64,000 nucleotides of DNA from Branchiostoma lanceolatum (lineage: Eukaryota > Chordata > Leptocardii > Amphioxiformes > Branchiostomatidae): the NCBI RefSeq assembly GCF_035083965.1, contig NC_089727.1, forward strand, positions 1,803,501 through 1,867,500, written 5' to 3'. This document shows positions 10,081 through 19,439 of this stretch, piece after piece. Each line of letters opens with the position of its first letter. Within the stretch, counting starts at the first letter, position 1. The translations under genes were made by a program, and so were the position numbers. The notes beneath the pieces are model-generated. The model saw nothing but the letters and a program-made list of their open reading frames with translations. It had not been told where the DNA came from and searched no databases.

Positions 10081-10420
10081 CTAAAAAAACAAACGTGAAA
10101 ATGTGCAATTACAACAAATAGAAATTGAGCTTAATCAATTCGAGTATCTCAGTCTGAAATAATGATCAACTCAAGTTGAATCCAGAACTCTTCTGCGTTT
10201 TAAACTACCCTATGTGGAAACAATGCCAGGGTGTGTTGGATCATCACATATGAGTTTCAATATGTCAATTGCCCTTTCGTTGTAATGGATAGCCTGTTGG
10301 CAACCGCCATACGTTCCCAGCAAAATCCTAACTTTGCAACTCTAGCTCTTAAATGTTCACTGTCCTCATGATTTATGGTCAATGTCTTCTCCAAGATGTA
10401 CAAATGATAAAAGATTTACT
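10080..10420 (-). pseudogene. Relic of the 3' end of a T1-type TPR gene, copy B
   Basis: Duplicate of the relic at 4080-4420, again matching the last TPR codons and 3' flank of T1 on the minus strand. No open frame. Confidence 0.75.
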
Positions 10421-11035
10421 AGTATGTGACCAATCGCGAAGCCTGGCACATTTAGTTTACCTTTATTGTTAACACTGTCACCATCGACAGACCCTAGCTT
10501 CAACTGAATTTCCATTTAAACCTAAATCATTGATTAACACAGCCGGAACTTTGTGTCCATGTTCAGTAATAGTTGAGAGAAGAGAACAGTTGATTTTCAT
10601 GTTAAAAGGCATCATCATGTAATAATAATAACCGATGAAATAATCTAGCAATGTTTTGATATGATGTTACTTGTACAAAAACAGTGTTACCTTGTCGTTT
10701 GGCTAGCTACAAGTTGAAACCTTCGGCTATTGATATCATTATTTCGTTACTAGCATTACAACAATGATATGCAATTCTAAAACGAAAATTTTCATCAGTT
10801 ATAGGCATACAGTATCTATGTTTGCAACAGCAACTATCCAGTTAGATATGTATATACAATGGGCGTTCAGAGAGAGGGGGTAAACGAGGAGGCGGCATAT
10901 CTTTTATGTGACACATATTTCTGAGTACAACTACAATGGTGAAATTTGGTGCCCGTTGACTGCTTGACAGTTGATAGTTATACCAGTTAACGTAAGTTCC
11001 ATCCCGGTCAACCCGTAATCAAAGCCTTTTCACTG
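10420..11035. other. 3' flank module of Z3
   Basis: No gene. It carries the shared 3'-flank sequence (around 10680-10860) seen downstream of other Z genes. Confidence 0.5.
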
Positions 11036-11614
11036 GCGTGTTTGACCATGTGTAGGTCTAAAACACTTTCCCAAGAAGGAGAATAGTCGCACTGATAACA
11101 TTTATATTTTGATTGTTCATAATGTGTTTTTTCTGGCCAAGTTGCAAGTTTTTTTTAGATTTTCCTTGTAGCAGTAGTAAGACTGGTCACATCTGTAGGG
11201 TTTCTCGCCTGTTTGTCTTGTCATGGTTTTATACCTGTATGTGTTGTCATATGTGCGGTTAAAGAAGACCTGTAAGCAGTTCTGTATCCACACTCTCCAC
11301 ACATGTAGGGTTTGTCTCCGGTGTGGTTAGCCATGTGTTGGTCTAAAGCGCATTTCACTGCAGCAGAATAGTCGCACTGGTCACACTTGTAAGGTTTCAC
11401 TCCCGTGTGTATTCTCATATGTGCGGCTAAGGAAGACTTAACAGCAGTTCGGTATCCGCACTCTCCACACATGTGTAGATCTAAAGTAAGTACTTTTAAG
11501 TACAGTGCAATAGTCACAATAGTCACATTTATACGGTTTCTGGCCTGATTGTCTTCTCATATGTTCGGATAGGTGAGACCTGTCGGCTGTACTGTATAAG
11601 CACTCACCACACTT
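11035..11614 (-). pseudogene. Fossil fingers downstream of the Z3 stop
   Basis: Finger codons continue past the Z3 stop. An open run at 11221-11526 still encodes three good fingers (CGECGYRTAVKSSLAAH, CDQCDYSAAVKCALDQH, CGECGYRTAYRSSLTAH), then damaged units follow down to 11035 that match 5040-5245. The DNA was once the C-terminal part of Z3. Confidence 0.8.
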
Positions 11615-13240
11615 TTATGGTTTATCTCCGGTGTGTTTAGAAACATGAAGATATAAAGAAGCTTTCCGTACAGCAGAATAGCCGCACTGGTCGCATTTGT
11701 AGGGCTTCACGCCTGTATGTTTACTCATATGCCGGGACAGGTCCAACTTCCGAACAGTCCTGTACCCGCACTCCCCACACATGTAGGGTTTATCTCCGGT
11801 GTGTTTAGCCATGTGTACGTCTAAACTGTGTTTTACAGCAGCAGAATAGTCGCACTGGTCACACTTGTAAGGTTTTACACCTGTATGTGTTCTCATATGT
11901 GCGGCTAAGGAAGACTTAACAACAGTTCTGTATCCGCACTCCCCACACATGTAGGGTTTGTCTCCGGTGTGTTTAGCCATGTGTCGGTCTAAAGCGCCTT
12001 TCACTGCAGCAGAATAGTCGCACTGGTCACACTTGTAAGGTTTCACTCCTGTATGTTTACTCATATGAGCGGCTAAGGAAGACCTAAACGAAGTTCTGTA
12101 TCCGCATTCCCCACACATGTAGGGTTTTTCGCCAGTGTGTGTAGTCATGTGTTGGTTTAAATTACTTTTACGTACGGCGGAATATTCGCACTGGTTACAT
12201 TTATACGGTTTCACAACTGAATGTATTTTTAGATGGTCGGATAGGTCAGTCTTGACAGCCGTCCTGTATCCGCACTCACCACACTTGTAGGGTTTATCTC
12301 CGGTGTGTTTTGCCATGTGGTGGTCTAAACTTTGTTTTCTAGCAGCAGAATAGTCGCACTGGTCACACTTGTAAGGTTTCTGGCCTGTATGTTTGCTCAT
12401 ATGTCGGGACAGGTCCGACTTCCGAACAGTTCTGTACCCGCACTCTCCACACATGTATGGTTTGTCTCCGGTGTGTTTAGCCATGTGTCGGTCTAAAGTA
12501 ACTTTCTCGGCGGCAGAAAATTCGCACCGGTCACACTTGTAGGGCTTCACACCTGTATGTGTTCTCATATGTACGACTAAGGAACACTTAACAGCAGTCC
12601 TGTATCCGCACTCACCACACATGTAGGGTTTATCTCCGGTGTGTTTAGCCATGTGTAGGTCTAAACTGTGTTTTACAGCAGCAGAATAGTCGCACTTGTC
12701 ACACTTGTAAGGTTTCTCACCTGTATGTGTTCTCATATGTTTGGCTAAAGAAGACTTAACAGTAGTTCTGTATCCGCACTCGTCGCACATGTAGGGTTTC
12801 TCCCCGGAGTGTTTTCTCATGTGCACAAATAGGTTAGACTTAACAGCCGTCCTGTATCCGCACTCGTCGCACATGTAGGGTTTGTCTCCGGTATGTTTAG
12901 AAACGTGAAGATGTAAAGAAGCTCTCTGTGCAGCAGAATAGTCACACTGGTCGCATTTATAGTGTTTCTCACCAGTATGTATTCGTTTGTGTATTAATAG
13001 GTTAGCCTTAGAGGCTGCCCTGTACCCGCATTCCGTACACACGAACCGTTTGCCCACAGTACGTTTCACCGCAAGCCTGTCCTTTTTCCCTGTGTGACCC
13101 TGTACGGGAGGATGGTCAGATTCTACCCCGCACGTTTCCTCGCATGGAATGCCTTCTTCCTTGGTCTGTTCTCTTCCCGTGTCTAAGTCCTTCCTGCTGT
13201 TTGTCTCGTTCCCAGTGTGCACAGTTGGTTGGTCGTCCAT
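11615..13240 (-). CDS. Z3: C2H2 zinc-finger protein, 17 fingers, altered start and early stop
   Basis: Open frame of 541 residues with a leader (MDDQPTVHTGNE) and 17 canonical alternating C2H2 fingers. In the sister genes translation starts at an ATG two bases after the acceptor; here that codon (13263-13261) reads ATT and about 4 bp of leader are missing, so the first usable ATG is the one at 13240, equivalent to the second leader methionine. The end is also altered: the codon expected to be TAC in a KPYKCGEC finger reads TAA, and more fingers follow. A 5.26-kb transposon now lies in the first intron, about 70 bp upstream of the acceptor. The array has intact ligands, so it may still be functional, but it is a candidate young pseudogene. 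Confidence 0.7.
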   Translation of the reverse strand: MDDQPTVHTGNETNSRKDLDTGREQTKEEGIPCEETCGVESDHPPVQGHTGKKDRLAVKRTVGKRFVCTECGYRAASKANLLIHKRIHTGEKHYKCDQCDYSAAQRASLHLHVSKHTGDKPYMCDECGYRTAVKSNLFVHMRKHSGEKPYMCDECGYRTTVKSSLAKHMRTHTGEKPYKCDKCDYSAAVKHSLDLHMAKHTGDKPYMCGECGYRTAVKCSLVVHMRTHTGVKPYKCDRCEFSAAEKVTLDRHMAKHTGDKPYMCGECGYRTVRKSDLSRHMSKHTGQKPYKCDQCDYSAARKQSLDHHMAKHTGDKPYKCGECGYRTAVKTDLSDHLKIHSVVKPYKCNQCEYSAVRKSNLNQHMTTHTGEKPYMCGECGYRTSFRSSLAAHMSKHTGVKPYKCDQCDYSAAVKGALDRHMAKHTGDKPYMCGECGYRTVVKSSLAAHMRTHTGVKPYKCDQCDYSAAVKHSLDVHMAKHTGDKPYMCGECGYRTVRKLDLSRHMSKHTGVKPYKCDQCGYSAVRKASLYLHVSKHTGDKP

Positions 13241-13321
13241 TGCAGACTCGCTGTTTCGTCAATTTCTATGAACAACAACAAATCATCGAAAAGTGAAAGA
13301 TATAAAAAAACTCCCCTATAA

Positions 13322-13331
13322 TATCGTTACC
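13322..13331. repeat. Left target-site duplication TATCGTTACC
   Basis: Identical to 18587-18596 on the other side of the Mutator-like element. Confidence 0.9.
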
Positions 13332-13446
13332 GGGTTTGCGGAAAAAGCTGGGCTGTCTACCTGGCCTGGCTAGCTGGCCTGTCTACCTGGCCTGTCTACC
13401 ACGTCAGGCTAGCAACCCAGAAACTCAGAAACTCAGAAACCCCCAT

Positions 13447-13644
13447 TCATATCCCCACAAATTGTGAGGCCCCAGTGCAGTCGCGCCCCCTAGCGGAACG
13501 TTTCCAAAGCACACCCGTTACTCTGGGCGCGTCACAGCACACGCCGATCGTCATTCGAAACCGCGATTTTCGTCCCCTCTTCTTGATTCCTACGAAGTTT
13601 ACATGAATTGCTTCATCGTCTGAAAACGAACCTGTTGTTCCCAT
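13447..13644 (-). other. 65-codon frame in left TIR of the Mutator-like element
   Basis: Reads outward to the left end, starting MGTTGSFSDDEA. It is identical in protein sequence to the frame at 18274-18471 in the right TIR. A YY1-like AAGATGGCG box lies about 95 bp upstream, so it may be the first exon of a TIR-driven transcript. No known domain. It may simply be open by chance in a young repeat. Confidence 0.35.
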
Positions 13645-13815
13645 CTCATGATTCTATCGCCCTTTGTTTATGTTATCCAAAGGAACTCTCGAAAACTGCA
13701 TTTAGCGAAGTCACAGACGTCGCCGATCGCCATCTTACTTCACGTGACCATGTTCTTCAAGCTTGCTTCACTGGAGGGCGCTGTTTCAGAGTAGAGTAGA
13801 GTTGCCTCTGAATAC

Positions 13816-14045
13816 ATCGTTGTTGACAGGTTGTATCAATATCTAACTTGGAGCCACCATTTTAGATACCCTGGGAGACACCCTTCCCTAACCGGTGTCT
13901 CCCAGTTTACAGGGGCATCCCGGAATTGAGTATCAAACCCAACTTGTGTGAATCTCAATGCGTAAGTTGTGGGACAGGGTGAAGTTCCGAACACAACGAT
14001 ACTAACAGTTTAGATAAACAAAGGAACCATGTGTCTTACGGTTGG
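13816..14045. other. Extra DNA in left TIR, unidentified
   Basis: Absent from the right TIR, where the flanking sequences (GCCTCTGAA and CGCGGACCGG) join directly. It includes a short inverted motif (GGGAGACACC and GGTGTCTCCC, about 13871-13908). It could be part of a larger nested insertion together with 14046-14967. Confidence 0.5.
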
Positions 14046-14967
14046 GCCGGTGTCACAGGGATTTCGCACCCCCCTGATTTTGAACCCCCCGGTGCGAAAT
14101 CCCTAGCGATCTAGCACCCCCCAGCTAGGGATCTCGCACCCCCTCCTCGAGCCCCCCTAGGGATTTTGAACCCCCCCCCCCCAAATATTTCGAAAGGTGC
14201 TCTGTCTGTGCAGCAATTATATTCAAAACTGCATTTTGATATAGTAAAGCCATAGTTTAACGTGGTAATCGAGAGTATTACAAGTTGCTGTGTCTGACAG
14301 AACAAACATCTAAGACTCCGGGAACCCATGCCCTGGACTAATGTAACGCTACTAGTATTTCAGCACAGCGCGATGATGGTGACTCTCTGTGCACGATGAT
14401 TCGTTGTAATATTCTTCCTTTGTGCCATGAGGAATGTACGATTAGTTCATAGTTTTACTTCAATGTTCATAATTGATTTTTTAAATTATTTTAGAGACTT
14501 GAATAACATTTTATCATATAAAATTATATCACATATTGAATGGATCACGGGTGTTAAATAGGGTTAGAAAAAAATTATCGAAGCCTTAATCGAAATCTTA
14601 TGACATTTCTGAGTAAGAATTATTAGTTATGTAATGTTAAAAACTACGGGATAAAAAAAATGTTGCCATCGGGATTTGAACACAAGAACCATGACTCCTA
14701 GATAGTCATTGCACAACCCGCTTCGTTAGCACTTCAGTCAACAGAGCATTTGAAATGTCAGTTATAGTTACCAATCAATTCGTTAAAAAGATAGCCACTG
14801 GGAATTATGAATGCCGTAACAGAACACATACTACACCCTGGGGGTGCGAGATTACTAGAGGGGTGCGAAATCGCTAGGGATTTCGCACCGGGGGGTGCAA
14901 ATTCACTAGTGATTTCGAACCGGGGGGTTCAAATTCACGGGGGGTGCGAGATCCCTGTGACACCGGC
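14046..14967. mobile_element. Nested foldback-type element, 922 bp
   Basis: It starts GCCGGTGTCACAGGGAT and ends with its inverse. The subterminal parts (14046-14180 and 14830-14967) consist of repeated short palindromic units built from GGTGCGAAATCCCTAGCGA and runs of C or G, giving TIRs of about 140 bp. There is no coding frame. Inserted in the left TIR of the Mutator-like element. Target duplication is not clear. Confidence 0.7.
14655..14755 (-). pseudogene. tRNA-like sequence (SINE head or tRNA pseudogene)
   Basis: On the minus strand there is a B-box-like GTTCAAATCC, a 5-bp anticodon-type stem (TGACT/AGTCA) with a 7-base loop ATCTAGG (anticodon position CTA) and a T run after the 3' end. 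The acceptor and T stems do not pair well, so it is probably a tRNA-derived remnant and not an active tRNA. Confidence 0.35.
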
Positions 14968-15338
14968 TGTAGGCGGGACGCGGACCGGAATATGTAACGT
15001 TCATACCACGTGGCTGTCGGCGGACGTGGACAGACTAAAAATTCATACATTTCCGGTTCATGTTTACCGTCTTCTTTGAAACAAGGCTATCTAAACAAAC
15101 TATCTTAACACAAATACCCAAATAGGTATCTTAACACGCACGTTTTAATAAACAAGAAGGCTAAGTGTTTGGAAAATAAACATGCCTTGCAACGATTATG
15201 GTGTATCTATGGTATATCTTTTTATTGATAAATTGATATTTGATACAATGTTACACTATAATACGTTCTGTTTCTAACCTCTTTATTGAAATAAGGTGAA
15301 TGCAGAGTTGTTGAACCTACAAGCACGACAAAACAATG

Positions 15339-15901
15339 CATGCCCGTAGCCAGGGGGGGTTCGGGGGGTTCGGACGAACCCCCCCATTGGCTTGAAGGTC
15401 CACTTTCACAGGCTTGAAGGTCCACTTTTTAATGTTCAAGATTTTTTTCATGGTGGACTTATTTGTATCACCAGCAATGCCACTGAGGCTAGGATCCTAG
15501 AAAAAACTTTGTCTCTGATTTTTCCTCTGAAATTCTCTCAAAAACACAGGAAATGCCCTTTCAGAAGGTTCAATTCTTAGAAATTGAAACGCTGAAGGGT
15601 CCACTTTTTAACGTCCAAGGGTTTTTTTTCAAGGTGGATCTATTTGTATCACCAACGGAGCTGAAATCCTAGAAAAACTGCTAACTTTGTCTCTGATTTC
15701 TTCCTTTGAAATCCTCTCAAAAACACAGGAAATGCCATATCAGAAAGTTCAAATTTTAAAATTTCCCGGGGGGGGGGGCATACCCCCCGACCCCCCTAGG
15801 AAGCTCGCGCCTGCGGCGCTCGTCTCGCGCCTACGGCGCTCGCTGGTCCCTTAAAAATTAAAAAGAACCCCCCCCCATTCAAAATCCTGGCTACGGGCAT
15901 G
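15339..15901. mobile_element. Nested TIR element, 563 bp, 5-bp target duplication
   Basis: The ends CATGCCCGTAGCCAGG and CCTGGCTACGGGCATG are inverted copies, and CAATG is duplicated at 15334-15338 and 15902-15906. Inside are two diverged tandem units of about 185 bp (from 15413 and 15595, each beginning GGTCCACTTTTTAA). No transposase. A MITE-like DNA transposon of unknown superfamily. Confidence 0.8.
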
Positions 15902-16290
15902 CAATGTCTGGACGCTGAGATGACAATGACCTTCATCCTGGATCCTTGATACGGCCGTATCTGTCCTGCCCTGTCCAGAAAGTGGCCACGATCGGCGTAT
16001 ATTTCACAGTGTGCTGATTACACGGAACATAACGTAAACGGACAGTGAACAGGCCTAGGGTTCCTTGTTTTATCTAATACATAGAAGAAATCTTTATTGG
16101 CACGACAAAAGTACAGCGACTTTCGTATGGTCTTCTACAACTATACATGCAAAACAAGAAACAATGGTATACAAAATGATTAACCTCAGTACATGTATAT
16201 GGATACTTCACTACTAGGGGGGGGGGGGTCGAATGCAGAGTTGATGTATGTAAGTCTGCTTACACTTTCATGTCCATTTCATACCAGTCT

Positions 16291-16359
16291 CAGGCACGAG
16301 TGCCATGTTTATTATCAGCTTCTGCCAGAAGGTGATAATAAACATGGCACTCGTGCCTG
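16291..16359. repeat. Perfect 27-bp inverted repeat (hairpin)
   Basis: The arms 16291-16317 and 16333-16359 are exact reverse complements; the 15-base loop itself has a small stem (CTTCTG/CAGAAG). A (CGTG)n run follows at 16378-16396. It could be a MITE core or a hairpin RNA source; sequence alone does not decide. Confidence 0.85.
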
Positions 16360-17628
16360 AAACGGACGTGTCTGTCTGTGCGTGCGTGCGTGCGTGCAAC
16401 TTTGCTGTGATGGAGATATAATCCGTTGTGTTGGTTGACAGATGGTTCAGGCGCCGGTGACAACATTCCCATGTCTTCAAATTACACGGGTAATCATTTA
16501 CAGGGGCAAAGAGTAGACCGTTGTATACTGCCAGTCTGTACCTTACCTGGCATGTGGTAACTTGGCGCCACTATAATCCCAAGTACGTAGAAACCTGACC
16601 CCAACCCTGTGCGTTTATTTCATAACAGCTTGTGGGCCGGTTGAACGAATAAACAAAAAAGATGGGAGACTTTCGTCAGAAGTAGACCAGAATGACAATG
16701 AGAGACGTACGTCAGAAGTTGACAAAATTGACGATATCTTTCTAGCATGTACCATGTATACATATATGTTTCTATAAAACGTTTTGACAGTCCGACGTAT
16801 CCACGTTATCATAAGTAGCGCAGGCATTAAAAGCCTGGAGTTTTCGTTCAGAATTCAAAGTCAAATTAAACCAAACAGGAAAGATATTTGCTGTGATAAT
16901 CACTAACAATGTTGCAAAGACCGCAAGGGAAGATTGTGCCCCGATTTCTTTTCAGCAAACTGCAGGAGACTCATACGGTATTTGTGTACGGCAAAGTACG
17001 AAATTGCTCCATGCAACAGATGAGAACACACAGAGCGCAAAGGTAATAGTTAGGCCATGTGAGACCTGGGTCACAGTGTCAGCTAACTGCCAGGGGGTAG
17101 GGAGGGTTCATTATTTGATTCACATAAGGACATTGTTATCTTACAGCCACACAAGAACAAAAGTATCAAACTGAATCAAATCTTTAAAGACTAACAGGCA
17201 CAAATTCAAGCAATCGTTACAATGAAATGGAAAGTCAAGTTTATAAACAGTTGGGAAACTGGGAATCAGAATCACATTTTTTAGATTTTTGAAAAGAACA
17301 CACATAATGCTCTCAACTCAAACAGTTCCAGTACTACAATGAAAAGGAAAGGAACATTTTGGTAACTCACAGTTAAAAAATCCCAGTTTAAAATCTGTAT
17401 GTAATATTTTGAGACCACGGGGATGAATTGTAAAAGAGAAACTTCGTGGTAGTGGCCAGGTTCTGAAAACAGATAGGACATGTACGAAGCTTGTTTACAG
17501 GTCATTCTGCTTCAATATAATACTTTTTATCTTTTTTATAATACTAGTATGATGTGCTGAAAACAATATCTTTGATTCATATTGATAGAAAGAGGATCTT
17601 CGGGGATGTGGCCATGTTCTAAAACAGT

Positions 17629-17750
17629 TAGGCCATGGCTGAGGCCTTTCTATGCGAAAATAGTGAAGCTCCCCCACTCGGAGTCTAGAAAGCCCCTTGT
17701 GGGAGAAGCTTCCCTATTTTCTCATAGAAAGGCCTCAGCCATGGCCTAAC
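17629..17750. repeat. Imperfect 46-bp inverted repeat
   Basis: Left arm around AGGCCATGGCTGAGGCCTTT (17630) and right arm around AAAGGCCTCAGCCATGGCCT (17728) pair almost fully, with AAAATAG..GAAGC pairing further in. Palindromic element inside the Mutator-like transposon. Confidence 0.75.
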
Positions 17751-18273
17751 TATTACAAAGCATACAGGTTTGCGGGTCTGCGTTATACTGCTGGATATTG
17801 GCGCAGACGTTATAGAGGAACTTCTTGCTTCGTAACTGGGATTGATTTCAGTTCAGTGACAAGAAGGCGGGGCCTCGCCCAGGCTTTCTGGCGTGGTGAC
17901 CGGGGGGTGACCTGGTGCACATCCTGGGACAGCTGTCCTGGGACGTCCCCGGCGGACGTACTAATTGGAACAACATACGGCCTGCAGTTCACAGCGCCCT
18001 GCCTGGGTTAAACTTTGCTACAAAAAAAGCTGTTGTTTCAAAGCAGACGGTAAACATGAACCGGAAGTATCAGTAATTTTTAGTCTGTCAGCCATGTGGT
18101 ACATACGCCGGTCCGCGTTCAGAGGCAACTGAAACAGCGCCCTCCAGTGAAGCAAGCTTGAAGAACATGGTCACGTGAAGTAAGATGGCGATCGGCGACG
18201 TCTGTGACTTCGCTAAATGCAGTTTTCGAGAGTTCCTTTGGATAACATAAACAAAGGGCGATAGAATCATGAG

Positions 18274-18471
18274 ATGGGAACAACAGGTTCGTTTTCAGAC
18301 GATGAAGCAATTCATGTAAACTTCGTAGGAATCAAGAAGAGGGGACGAAAATCGCGGTTTCGAATGACGATCGGCGTGTGCTGTGACGCGCCCAGAGTAA
18401 CGGGTGTGCTTTGGAAACGTTCCGCTAGGGGGCGCGACTGCACTGGGGCCTCACAATTTGTGGGGATATGA
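18274..18471 (+). other. 65-codon frame in right TIR of the Mutator-like element
   Basis: Mirror copy of the frame at 13447-13644, reading outward to the right end, with an identical predicted protein. See that entry. Confidence 0.35.
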
Positions 18472-18586
18472 ATGGGGGTTTCTGAGTTTCTGAGTTTCTG
18501 GGTTGCTAGCCTGACGTGGTAGACAGGCCAGGTAGACAGGCCAGCTAGCCAGGCCAGGTAGACAGCCCAGCTTTTTCCGCAAACCC

Positions 18587-18596
18587 TATCGTTACC
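18587..18596. repeat. Right target-site duplication TATCGTTACC
   Basis: Identical to 13322-13331. Confidence 0.9.
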
Positions 18597-18853
18597 TGCC
18601 TTGCAGTCCAGGAATACTATCACATATAAATACAAGAGGCTTCGGCCCGACTGTTTATATGGACCAAATAAATAAATAGATAAAAACGTTGAAAATAGCA
18701 TATGGTGCATAATGAACACCGAATCAATAAATAAACAATACAAACAATATCGACGACAATATTTGTGTGTGAGATTGAGGAATGCTTGGGTCAATCAGCA
18801 ATCAGAAAGTCTGGCGTCCAGCATGGCATAAATATGCAGAAAAGCACATACAT

Positions 18854-18854
<1 letters not shown>

Positions 18855-18937
<83 letters not shown>
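18855..18937. repeat. (CA)41 microsatellite in Z3 first intron
   Basis: An 83-bp pure CA run, TG on the Z3 sense strand. It is the longest member of the conserved intronic tracts. Confidence 0.95.
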
Positions 18938-18939
<2 letters not shown>

Positions 18940-18980
18940 TGGGAGCCTACTACTAAAGGAAAAAGAAGAGGGGGTAGACC

Positions 18981-19074
18981 TACTCTCCAAGCAGAGGAGG
19001 GGTTTCGGCTGGTTTTTGACGCCTTAAAACACGTCAAAAACCTGCCGGAACCCCTCCTCTGCTTGGAGAGTAGG
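18981..19074. repeat. 42-bp inverted repeat (MITE-like hairpin)
   Basis: The arms 18981-19022 and 19033-19074 pair with few mismatches around a 10-base loop. It sits in the Z3 intron between the CA run and the G-block. Confidence 0.85.
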
Positions 19075-19170
19075 GTAGACCCAGAGTCACCTACTTAGAC
19101 AATCTACGCAGTGACACAAACTTACAGGACACCAATGAACTACGAAGGCCAACAAAGTGTTGTGGGATAA

Positions 19171-19420
19171 GTATGCCCCCCTCCCCCTCCCCCTTCCAGA
19201 GATTACTAATTTCTCAGCCAGCAAACCTCTGTTTCTATGTACTAAAGAATTACCACAGTGGAAAGTAGTGTCTTCAACCTACCGGTTTTTGATGTTGCTG
19301 AATAGCCAAGACGTGGTATTGTCGTGAAAATTACGTCAGACTGGAAAGGAATTTGCTACCCAGACAGATCAAAATGGCGGAAACTCTGAGCTGGTAGCTT
19401 TGGGGGTCGAAGGTGAAAGG
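19171..19420 (-). promoter_or_regulatory. Z3 promoter, exon 1 and intronic G-block
   Basis: On the minus strand: DR1-like box (RC at 19405-19416, GGTCGAAGGTGA on plus), YY1-like box (RC of AAAATGGCGG, 19371-19380), exon 1 ending near 19283 at a GTAGGTTG donor, and a G-rich block at 19171-19198. With the Mutator-like element removed the intron would be about 0.75 kb, like the other genes, which supports linking this promoter to Z3. Confidence 0.6.
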
Positions 19421-19439
19421 TTATTTGCCTGATTAAACC

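Larger units (their letters stand above)
6640..11230. repeat. Segmental duplication, copy B
   Basis: Duplicate of 2200-5240. It is longer because of a LINE fragment (7575-8371) and an 825-bp element (8528-9352), both of which must have entered after the duplication. Confidence 0.85.
15910..18020. other. Interior of the Mutator-like element, non-coding
   Basis: Apart from the two hairpins, no gene is supported. Positions 16080-16180 (TTTATTGGCACGACAAAAGT) look like a dispersed repeat tail. The GC-rich part at 17850-17990 differs in composition from its surroundings and could be captured host DNA, but no domain is recognisable. Confidence 0.45.
13332..18586. mobile_element. Mutator-like DNA transposon, 5255 bp, non-autonomous
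   Basis: The ends are perfect inverted copies (left GGGTTTGCGGAAAAAGC, right GCTTTTTCCGCAAACCC) and continue as long inverted repeats of about 570 bp: the left one is 13332-13815 plus about 14980-15085, interrupted by nested DNA, and the right one about 18020-18586. A perfect 10-bp target duplication, TATCGTTACC, flanks it (13322-13331 and 18587-18596). Long TIRs with a 9-11-bp duplication are typical of the Mutator superfamily. No transposase frame is found inside, so it is non-autonomous or carries captured DNA. The repeats share an identical 65-codon frame, which suggests recent insertion. It separates the Z3 promoter (about 19.3 kb) from its coding exon. Confidence 0.85.

Noticed and set aside
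17697-18011. 104-codon frame inside the Mutator-like element as transposase
   Set aside because: Its first residues come from a palindrome arm and there is no transposase motif.
18765-19037. Poly-(TH) or poly-(CV) open frames over the CA microsatellites (also near 2561, 22407, 30212, 38789)
   Set aside because: Frames are open only because dinucleotide repeats have no stop codons; they lie in introns.
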